A stretch of 15,781 bases of DNA, taken from positions 1 to 15,781 of the forward strand of contig CAZTDD010000148.1 in assembly GCA_964612675.1 (NCBI GenBank). Direction: 5' to 3'. The translations under genes and the position numbers were made by a program. This document shows, one piece after another, positions 7,450 through 13,279 of this stretch (the first letter of the stretch is position 1; each line of letters opens with the position of its first letter). The notes under the pieces were generated by a model. It saw nothing but the letters and a program-made list of their open reading frames with translations, was not told where the DNA came from and made no database searches. Source of the stretch: CAZTDD01 sp964612675 (GTDB lineage: Bacteria > Hinthialibacterota > Hinthialibacteria > Hinthialibacterales > JAKPRU01).

Positions 7450-8523
7450 TTACGCCGGAAACAACCCCTTCTTGTATAGATATTCGGCAGCGAGAAGCTC
7501 CCCCTTCGCGGCACCTTTCTTGGTGTTGTGGGAAAGGCAAACGAATTTAATTCCCGGGCCCATTGCCTCTTCCGGTCGTACACGCCCAACGATAGTAGCC
7601 ATTCCACCATCCAATTCACTGTCAAGGCGTGGTTGAGGCCGATTTTCTTCTTTCTTCAGAATGATTGTTTCCTTTGGTGCAGAGGGTAGATCCCCGAATT
7701 CTTTCGCACATCTCTTGTTGAACTCGAGTACTGCCGCGGCGTAATCATCCGGTGTGAACCGGTCGTTTGTCTCGACAAAAACGCTCAGAGTATGTCCATC
7801 CAGCACCGATACTCGTGTGCAGGTACAGCTGACCTTGAACGGAGCCAGATTCACTTTCCCGTTTTTGAGCTCCCCGAGCGTCTTGAGGGTCTCTAATTCA
7901 ACTTTTCCTTCTTCTTTGGAAATGAAAGGTATCACGTTGTCGTGCATATCCAGTGACGGATGTCCCGGATACCCCGCGCCGGACAACGCCTGGAGTGAGG
8001 TCATCATAACACGTTTGATTCCAACGGTATCCTGAATCGGCTTCAGCGCGACGATCAGACCCATGGTTGTACAGTTTGGGCCCGGGACAACGTATCCCTT
8101 CCAGCCACGTTTCTCCTGCTGTTGTTTCACGAGCGGAGCGTGCTCGGCGTTCACTTCCGGCACCAGAATGGGCACATCGTCCTCGTAGCGAAAAGCGGAT
8201 GCTGTACTGATAACCGGCTTTTTCTCGGCACACGCGCCCTCGCGCTCTTTTGCGACGTCGGAGGGCAAAGCGGAGAAGATAACGTCGTATTTTTCGACAT
8301 CATCCAAAATGTTGTCGGTCAGTTTCACTGTCTGCTCAGCGATTTCGGTTGGCAAAACGCACGGCGAGCGCCATGTGCATGCCTCCCCATAAGGTTTGCC
8401 GGCGGATCGTTCGGACGCGTACAGTCCGGAAAGAAGAAACCAGGGATGTCCGATTAGGGCCTCGATGAATTGCTGCCCCGCAACGCCTGTTGCGCCTAAT
8501 ACTGCTGACTTGAACTGTGCCAT
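7450..8523 (-). CDS. asd: Aspartate-semialdehyde dehydrogenase, archaeal/fungal type
   Basis: The enzyme reduces aspartyl phosphate to aspartate semialdehyde with NADPH, the branch point to lysine/diaminopimelate, threonine and methionine. The 357-residue protein has the nucleotide-binding glycine motif GATGVAGQQF (10-19), STASAFRY (106-113), the catalytic Cys151 in PGPNCTTMG and the acid/base His244 in VLDGHTLSVF. The PNCTT context, the LQALSGAGYPG segment and the overall length match the archaeal/fungal ASADH branch better than the E. coli enzyme. The ATG at 8523 follows AAGAGGTG with good spacing. Neighbours are dnaN (convergent) and lptF-like (divergent), so it is not in a lysine or threonine operon. 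Its leader contains a terminator-like hairpin (8579-8603) that may control it. Confidence 0.93.
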   Translation of the reverse strand: MAQFKSAVLGATGVAGQQFIEALIGHPWFLLSGLYASERSAGKPYGEACTWRSPCVLPTEIAEQTVKLTDNILDDVEKYDVIFSALPSDVAKEREGACAEKKPVISTASAFRYEDDVPILVPEVNAEHAPLVKQQQEKRGWKGYVVPGPNCTTMGLIVALKPIQDTVGIKRVMMTSLQALSGAGYPGHPSLDMHDNVIPFISKEEGKVELETLKTLGELKNGKVNLAPFKVSCTCTRVSVLDGHTLSVFVETNDRFTPDDYAAAVLEFNKRCAKEFGDLPSAPKETIILKKEENRPQPRLDSELDGGMATIVGRVRPEEAMGPGIKFVCLSHNTKKGAAKGELLAAEYLYKKGLFPA

Positions 8524-8578
8524 AATTCACCTCTTTGTCTATCACAGAGAATCGGGTCAGAATCCCGTATCCGCCTAC

Positions 8579-8603
8579 AAAAAAAGAACCGCATGTCGGT
8601 TCC
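8579..8603 (-). terminator. Terminator-like hairpin in the asd leader
   Basis: Read on the - strand, GAACCG-ACATG-CGGTTC is followed at once by seven T residues, a textbook intrinsic terminator. It ends 56 bases before the asd ATG. No - strand gene lies between it and the divergent gene at 8816, so it either regulates asd by premature termination or stops a short RNA. Confidence 0.72.
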
Positions 8604-8617
8604 GGATAAAGACTTTC

Positions 8618-8645
8618 ATTCTATCATTTTCAGACTAACTTGTAA
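8618..8645 (-). promoter_or_regulatory. Possible promoter for the asd leader
   Basis: On the - strand, TTACAA (-35 like, 8645-8640), a 16-base spacer and TAGAAT (-10 like, 8623-8618) resemble a housekeeping promoter. Transcription would start near 8611, just before the terminator-like hairpin. Both boxes are imperfect and promoter sequences in this organism are unknown. Confidence 0.35.
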
Positions 8646-8815
8646 CGGAGACATCGCTAACAACGGCGAACGACACTTGAAACGATGCCGGTTTTTCTCC
8701 TTTGTGAGCGCCGACGAACGGTAGCCTGAACTCCATTTTCACGGATACACTCATGATAGTTTCAAACCGGTAGCAACAGATTCATTCTTTTTGGCTAATC
8801 CCTGGGGATGAAACC

Positions 8816-10081
8816 ATGCGGTTGGTAACTCGGTATATCTGGTCGGAATTGGTGCCTTCCTGCGCCGAGGGGATGGCTCTGCTTACTTTTATCTTTCTTC
8901 TAAAACAAATGTTCGACATCCTACCGCGCATGTTGGACACAGGTGCGCAGCTGCCGAGCCTGTTTGGACTTTTCATCGCCATGATCCCGCCGGTCGGACT
9001 GCTTACGCTGCCCATGGCGGTGCTTCTTGGAACCCTTCTCGCTTATGGTCGCCTGGCGGAAGAAAACGAAATTACCGCGATGGAGGTTGGCGGACTTACG
9101 TTGTTGGACATCTTCAGGCCGGCCCTGGCGTTTGGATTGATGGTAACCGTGTTTCTTCTTTTCTGGAGTCACGTCGTCGTCCCGAAGTCGCTGCGTGTTA
9201 CCTATCAAACGATGATCGAGGTCTTACAGAAAACCTCGACGGGAGGGTTGATGCCCGGCCGGTTTATGAGACTCGGGTCTCTTACGTTGGTATGCGAGCG
9301 TATCCAACCCGAGGATCGGCTTCTCCTCGGTACAATGATTTTTGAGAATAGTCCAACGGGAATTGCCGCCGTCGTATCCGCTCCAACCGCGCAGCTTCAG
9401 ATGTTTCCCGAGCGAGGCGAGTTGGTATTGGATCTAGAGGACGTGTACCTTCACCGGATTCGATCCGGCGGTCCTGGAGGCAAGGAGGAACAAAGCGACC
9501 AGATCGTGCGTGCGGCCCGCATGAATTGGACGACGGACATCCGGCCGCTTGTACTGCGGCTGGTTACGCGGGCGTTGCGCGGAAGTAAGCTGACACCGAC
9601 CGAACTGAACCAGGAGATCAAAAAGGCGTATCGCATCCGAAATAGAGAACTCGGCCTCTTAAACGAATGGAGAAATCGAGGCCTTCAAAGAATCGAAACT
9701 GCAGACTGGGCAAAAGAGCGAAAACAAGAAGAAATCCGGGAATTGAACGAAGAATACGATAGTCGGATAGCCGCTTTTCAGGATATATTGAACCGTCCGC
9801 GAGAGCTCCGCCTCCAAAGGGCGTTTCGGGTCTCTCTGCCGTTCGCCGCGCTTCTGATGGCCGCTATGGCAGCGCCTCTCGGGGTCCTTATGCGGCGGGG
9901 ACGACGTGCCGCCGCTTTCGCTGTGACCATTCTTATCGTACTTTTTTATTATGTGCTCTTGAGTCTCGGTAAAGCGGTTGCGGTCGACGGGCTCGTTCCG
10001 GTGAGTCTTGGTGTATGGCTGCCGAACATCGGTGCGGCCCTTACGGCGTTTTTGTTGTACCGCAAGACCGCCTATCCGTGA
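8816..10081 (+). CDS. LptF/LptG-family LPS export permease
   Basis: This 421-residue inner-membrane protein is of the YjgP/YjgQ family, half of the LptB2FG ABC transporter that moves lipopolysaccharide to the LptC-LptA bridge. Three membrane segments (about 12-33, 48-77, 100-122) come first, with the cytoplasmic RLAEENEITAMEVGG coupling region (79-93). A large periplasmic part (about 125-335) and three C-terminal segments (about 338-358, 365-385, 392-414) follow, including PFAALLMAAMAAPLG. It is longer than the usual 350-370 residues: residues about 262-330 are strongly charged and helical, probably an inserted coiled hairpin. F and G paralogues cannot be told apart here, and no second copy is adjacent. 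The start rests on GGGGA a few bases upstream. It is divergent from asd and implies an outer membrane with LPS or a similar lipid. Confidence 0.88.
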   Translation: MRLVTRYIWSELVPSCAEGMALLTFIFLLKQMFDILPRMLDTGAQLPSLFGLFIAMIPPVGLLTLPMAVLLGTLLAYGRLAEENEITAMEVGGLTLLDIFRPALAFGLMVTVFLLFWSHVVVPKSLRVTYQTMIEVLQKTSTGGLMPGRFMRLGSLTLVCERIQPEDRLLLGTMIFENSPTGIAAVVSAPTAQLQMFPERGELVLDLEDVYLHRIRSGGPGGKEEQSDQIVRAARMNWTTDIRPLVLRLVTRALRGSKLTPTELNQEIKKAYRIRNRELGLLNEWRNRGLQRIETADWAKERKQEEIRELNEEYDSRIAAFQDILNRPRELRLQRAFRVSLPFAALLMAAMAAPLGVLMRRGRRAAAFAVTILIVLFYYVLLSLGKAVAVDGLVPVSLGVWLPNIGAALTAFLLYRKTAYP

Positions 10082-10161
10082 GCTTCCGGTAGGATGGTAG
10101 CCAGTGGGGATACGTGGATATGCTGTAGCATCGATTCCAAGGTTTTTCGCAGTAGGGCTTA

Positions 10162-10265
10162 CGTTTGGCGGTGTCGCAAAAAGTCGAAAGTTGGCATCGG
10201 AGGTTCCCCTCTCCCTCCGCGAGAGGGAGAAGATCTCTCCCGACTTTTTGCGGTGCCATTAAGTT
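10162..10265. mobile_element. MITE-like inverted-repeat element (copy 2)
   Basis: The ends are imperfect terminal inverted repeats: GGTGTCGCAAAAAGTCG (10170-10186) and CGACTTTTTGCGGTGCC (10241-10257), matching at 14 of 17 positions. The middle holds an 8-bp hairpin (10210-10217 with 10223-10230). The 9-base word TAGGGCTTA flanks the unit at 10153-10161 and 10266-10274, consistent with a target-site duplication. No coding capacity is visible. The right half resembles the sequence at 85-156, so the element is repeated within this window. It may instead be a REP/BIME-like structural repeat. Confidence 0.6.
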
Positions 10266-10296
10266 TAGGGCTTAGGTTAATGAGACAAATCGAGTG

Positions 10297-10322
10297 CCAC
10301 CCCCAATTCTGCTTGGGGGTGG
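10297..10322. promoter_or_regulatory. Perfect 10-bp hairpin in the smpB leader
   Basis: CCACCCCCAA and TTGGGGGTGG flank a 6-base loop, ending 21 bases before the smpB ATG. No T-run follows, so termination is unlikely. As RNA it would be very stable and could shape smpB translation or mark an RNA 5' end. Function is not shown. Confidence 0.5.
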
Positions 10323-10343
10323 GAACACGCACTCACGAATTCG

Positions 10344-10835
10344 ATGAAGAAGAAAAAGAAGAAACAGAAGATCACGGTGGAGGGCGACCGAAAGGTTGTC
10401 GCCACAAACCGCAAGGCCCGGCACAACTACCATATCATTGAGATCTATCAAGCCGGCTTGGCGCTCCAGGGAACCGAGGTCAAATCACTTCGAGCCGGCC
10501 AGGTCAGCCTTGCGGATGCCTACGCAGATGTCAGAGGGGATGAAATCTACCTGGTCAAATGTCACATCACTCCGTATACCCACGGAGCTTCCTGGAATCA
10601 CGACCCGTTGCGGCCGCGAAAGGTCCTTCTTCACCGTCGTGAAATCAACAAATTGATCGGCCGAATCACTGAGCGTGGATTTACGTTGATTCCGCTGTCG
10701 ATCTACTTTGAACGCGGACTGGCGAAAGTGGATTTGGCGTTGGCTCGCGGAAAGAAACAATACGATAAACGAGAAGACATTAAACGACGCGACCTTGATC
10801 GGGAGATGGAGCGTGCTGCCTCGCGCCGGTATTAG
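10344..10835 (+). CDS. smpB: SsrA-binding protein SmpB
   Basis: SmpB binds tmRNA and places it in the decoding centre of stalled ribosomes for trans-translation. The 163 residues include the family blocks NRKARHNYHI (22-31), QGTEVKSLRAGQ (42-53), HDPLRPRKVLLHRREI (86-101), GFTLIPLSIYF (112-122) and the basic tail GKKQYDKREDIKRRD (136-150), which contacts the ribosome. The N-terminus starts with six lysines after Met1, a common variable extension. No clear Shine-Dalgarno precedes the ATG; a perfect hairpin lies just upstream. Its last 56 bases overlap the convergent galU-like gene on the other strand. The tmRNA gene, often nearby, was not recognised in this window. Confidence 0.96.
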   Translation: MKKKKKKQKITVEGDRKVVATNRKARHNYHIIEIYQAGLALQGTEVKSLRAGQVSLADAYADVRGDEIYLVKCHITPYTHGASWNHDPLRPRKVLLHRREINKLIGRITERGFTLIPLSIYFERGLAKVDLALARGKKQYDKREDIKRRDLDREMERAASRRY

Positions 10836-11718
10836 CAACCGCGCCCGGCCAGCTGGCCATACTGTATCGATATCCCTGCGGATCTCCCAAATCAAATCGA
10901 GAGCCCTCAATTTCTGCGATCCAGTACCCTTCCCGCTTCCGCGCCATCTCCTGCGCCTCCGTCAGGCCCACTTCTTTCTCTTTCCGTTTCACCAACTCTT
11001 TCCGTTTCACCAAATGGTCCAGGCAGTCCATGACTGTCGGGGATAACAGATGAAGGCCGAACCAGCAGAGATAGGGTTTCTCTGGGTTCCCGGCGGTTTG
11101 AAGGTGTGCCTCAGCGTATTCGGCGCTCGGTTTCTCAACGATTTCTTCCGCTTCATATACCCCTGGTCGGGTGGGAACCGGTCGGCCGCGGATTGTGCCG
11201 AAATAAGGTAGATCCTTTTCCGACGCACGGTTCACCGCACTGATGCTGGCCGGTAGTCCTTCCGATAGGTTGAGAAGTTGCCGGGTACACCGGAGGTCGG
11301 TTGCCGATGCAAAAGCATGATCTCCCAACAACACAAGGAATGGATTGTCTTCCACGGTTTTTTTCGCGCACCAGATTGCGTGACCGTAACCCCACTGATC
11401 TCTCTGTTCAACAAAGGTGACAAGGTTGCCCAGCGTTTGGATCTCCCGGGCGATCTCCGGGTACCTCTCAGCCCCCGGATCCTGGTCGAAATTTCCGTGA
11501 AAGTAGTCTTCAAACAGCGTTCTCTGGTGTGGAGCGATCACGATGCAAATCCTGTCGATTCCCGAGTCGACCGCTTCCCGCACCAGCAAATGCACCGCTG
11601 GGCGGGGGTATCCATCGACATCCACGAGTGGCAGAAACTCTTTCTTTATACCCCGTGTGACGGGGTACATTCGGGTTCCATATCCGGCGACAGGAATGAC
11701 AGCGGTAGGTCGAATCAT
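10780..11718 (-). CDS. GalU-like UTP-glucose-1-phosphate uridylyltransferase
   Basis: This 312-residue nucleotidyltransferase of the GalU type would make UDP-glucose from UTP and glucose 1-phosphate for envelope polysaccharides. The N-terminal nucleotide loop is PVAGYGTRMYPVTRGIKKEFLPLVD (9-33; GalU has GLGTR, then PKEMLP). EQRDQWGYGHAIWCA (104-118) matches the base-binding loop, LLGDHAF (130-136) carries the metal Asp133, EIVEKP is at 192-197, and RFDLGDPQGY (274-283) replaces the usual RYDCGSKLGY. These deviations leave another NTP-sugar specificity possible. A 6-residue tandem duplication sits at 236-247. The start at 11718 has a GGGGT Shine-Dalgarno-like run upstream. The last 18 or so codons overlap smpB on the other strand; the end of the protein past QGY is probably not essential. 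Confidence 0.85.
   Translation of the reverse strand: MIRPTAVIPVAGYGTRMYPVTRGIKKEFLPLVDVDGYPRPAVHLLVREAVDSGIDRICIVIAPHQRTLFEDYFHGNFDQDPGAERYPEIAREIQTLGNLVTFVEQRDQWGYGHAIWCAKKTVEDNPFLVLLGDHAFASATDLRCTRQLLNLSEGLPASISAVNRASEKDLPYFGTIRGRPVPTRPGVYEAEEIVEKPSAEYAEAHLQTAGNPEKPYLCWFGLHLLSPTVMDCLDHLVKRKELVKRKEKEVGLTEAQEMARKREGYWIAEIEGSRFDLGDPQGYRYSMASWPGAVANTGARQHAPSPDQGRVV
10978..11013. repeat. Perfect 18-bp tandem duplication within the galU-like gene
   Basis: CTCTTTCCGTTTCACCAA occurs twice without a break (10978-10995 and 10996-11013). In the - strand frame this gives the six residues LVKRKE twice, and the reading frame is preserved. Confidence 0.9.
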
Positions 11719-12005
11719 GCGTTATACCCCAAGTTCCTACGTATTTCGACACGCTCTCTGGGGGCAAGGGCGGTCGGATTTCAACCGGTGCCGGACTGTT
11801 GAAGCCCCCCATGGGTGGATATAATGGTGAGAAGAAGGTATGATTTTAGGGTCATATCAGCTGAGGAATCAAGGGCATAACTTTGAGTTGTTAAGGAGGG
11901 CTTTTCGGGACTGAATTTTCCTCGATCAAGCGGTTTTGGGCCGCGCAGATGACCTAACCGCCTTATTCCAGAGAATTTTCGTCTTATCCGGAATGGAGTT
12001 TCTCC
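11719..12005. other. Non-coding region upstream of the galU-like gene and the tRNA promoter
   Basis: No convincing gene is seen on either strand. A TATAAT occurs at 11820-11825 on the + strand with TTGAAG 15 bases upstream, too close for a normal promoter and with no gene downstream until the tRNAs. GGAGG at about 11896 is not followed by an open frame. The promoter of the galU-like gene should lie here but is not clear. Confidence 0.5.
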
Positions 12006-12035
12006 TTGACATGATCTTATAGGAACCGCTATATT
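12006..12035 (+). promoter_or_regulatory. Consensus promoter of the tRNA operon
   Basis: A perfect -35 TTGACA (12006-12011), an 18-base spacer and the -10 TATATT (12030-12035) stand 21 bases before the first tRNA. Strong housekeeping promoters of this form are usual for tRNA genes. Transcription should start near 12042. Confidence 0.82.
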
Positions 12036-12056
12036 TGTCTCCGAATGTCCTTTGCT

Positions 12057-12130
12057 GGGCGAGTAGCTCAGTTGGTGAGAGCGCCTGCCTTACAAGCAGG
12101 AAGTCGCAGGTTCGAGTCCTGTCTTGCCCA
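12057..12130 (+). tRNA. tRNA-Val (anticodon UAC)
   Basis: The 74-base cloverleaf is complete. The acceptor stem is GGGCGAG with CTTGCCC (one G-U pair), the D stem GCTC/GAGC, the anticodon stem CCTGC/GCAGG with loop CTTACAA (anticodon TAC, reading GUA and GUG), and the T arm GCAGG-TTCGAGT-CCTGT. The discriminator base is A. The 3' CCA is not encoded, so it must be added enzymatically. Confidence 0.97.
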
Positions 12131-12166
12131 GATGGGCTCTCGGGCCGATGGATAAAAGACGATTTC

Positions 12167-12240
12167 GGGGCTGTAGTTCAGTTGGTTAGAATGCCTGACT
12201 GTCGATCAGGAGGTCGCGAGTTCGAGTCTCGTCAGCCCCG
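12167..12240 (+). tRNA. tRNA-Asp (anticodon GUC)
   Basis: The acceptor arms GGGGCTG and CAGCCCC pair fully. The anticodon loop CTGTCGA gives GTC, and the T arm is GCGAG-TTCGAGT-CTCGT. The discriminator is G, the identity base for Asp. CCA is not encoded. It lies 36 bases after tRNA-Val, almost certainly in one transcript, and is followed by TTTTCTTTTT, which may help end transcription. Confidence 0.97.
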
Positions 12241-12364
12241 TTTTCTTTTTGGATTTGGCTATTTGGAGCCGTTGATGTTGAAAGCAGCGTCAGCGCAGCC
12301 TTAAACACCGGAAATTCAGCCGGTCTTGGCCTCGAGGCTGGGGTCTCAGTTCGGAGGTTACAGC

Positions 12365-13174
12365 ATGAAAAAAGATCTGTGTGGTGGGCGGTTCAGCAGT
12401 GCCCTCGTGTTTACCATCGCGATGCTCATTGCCGCGGGCGCGGTTGCGCAAGAGCCAACCTTTCAACTCGATTTTGATTCCAGCAACGACACAATCGATA
12501 GTTCAGTGATCGACCCTCCCCCCGTATTCACCGGGCTTGACGGACCTTTCAAGGTCACAGTTGTCCTCAGTCACGCCCAGAATCTGATGGGTGTCAATTG
12601 CGATCTGAGTTTTGACAATGCTCACCTTCAGGTCGTGGATATTCAGGAAACTTACAGCGATCTCAACTTTGACGGCCGAGCAAATGTATTTGATATTCGC
12701 GAAATCGGCGAGCGATTGAATGCCACGGAAGGCCAAGATCTGTACGAAGAGTTTTTTGATCGTGCAGGCGGAGCGCCGGACGGGGTGATCGATCTATCTG
12801 ATGTGGACGCCATTGCAGAGTTTTTCGCGGAACCGGGAATTTTCTGGACGGTCAACACCGATCCGGTGCGGATACGGGAAAGCGTTGAGGTGTTTGAAGA
12901 TCCCTCGGTCAGCAATGAGAATAGCGTCATCGATGACATCGTCTGCTTCCTGCTTCCCCGCGAGCATCCGCCCACTGCTGGTTTCGGATTCACTGGCGAT
13001 GCTCGGATTGCCGAGATTACCTTCCAGCCGGTTGACGGCTTTGTCGGTACGACGACCCTCACGTTCACGGAAACGTGGGCAGTGGATGAAGATACAGAGG
13101 TTAACGAAGAAACTGGAGAAATCACTGGGGATCTCACACCGCAAAGTCAGCCGGTTGAGATCACAATTCAATAA
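12365..13174 (+). CDS. Secreted protein with cohesin-like fold and inserted dockerin-like EF-hand pair
   Basis: This protein has 269 residues. The start at 12365 is chosen because GGAGG lies 7 bases upstream, and the frame opens with a classical signal peptide (1-29, ending AGAVAQ|E). Residues 60-95 (PFKVTVVLSHAQNLMGVNCD, then LSFDNAHLQVVDIQ) and 213-268 (ARIAEITFQPVDGFVGTTTL onward) read like the first and last strands of a cohesin-type beta-sandwich. Between them lie two acidic EF-hand-like loops. One is D99-x-N101-x-D103-G-x-x-N107-x-x-D110; the other is PDGVIDLSDVDAI (138-150). Both resemble a type I dockerin. Dockerins bind calcium and cohesins in cellulosome assembly. The gene lies 105 bases before another secreted cohesin-like gene and is probably co-transcribed. 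No catalytic domain or anchor is visible; function is unknown. Confidence 0.72.
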   Translation: MKKDLCGGRFSSALVFTIAMLIAAGAVAQEPTFQLDFDSSNDTIDSSVIDPPPVFTGLDGPFKVTVVLSHAQNLMGVNCDLSFDNAHLQVVDIQETYSDLNFDGRANVFDIREIGERLNATEGQDLYEEFFDRAGGAPDGVIDLSDVDAIAEFFAEPGIFWTVNTDPVRIRESVEVFEDPSVSNENSVIDDIVCFLLPREHPPTAGFGFTGDARIAEITFQPVDGFVGTTTLTFTETWAVDEDTEVNEETGEITGDLTPQSQPVEITIQ

Positions 13175-13279
13175 GAGCGCGAGTCACAAAAGCGACGAGC
13201 GGCCGATCCCACACACCACGTTGACGAGCTGACAAAGCGAGACAACATGGGCAACAGGCAAGGACTAAGGGAGGCTTTC

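Noticed and set aside
11799..11825. Possible + strand promoter TTGAAG ... TATAAT
   Set aside because: The 15-base spacer is too short and no gene follows until the tRNAs, which have their own consensus promoter.
12326..12364. TTG at 12326 as the start of the dockerin-like protein
   Set aside because: The ATG at 12365 has GGAGG seven bases upstream and directly begins a classical signal peptide.
13247..13279. Upstream ATG at 13247 as the start of the large secreted protein
   Set aside because: No Shine-Dalgarno precedes it, while the ATG at 13280 has GGGAGG five bases upstream and a clean signal peptide.
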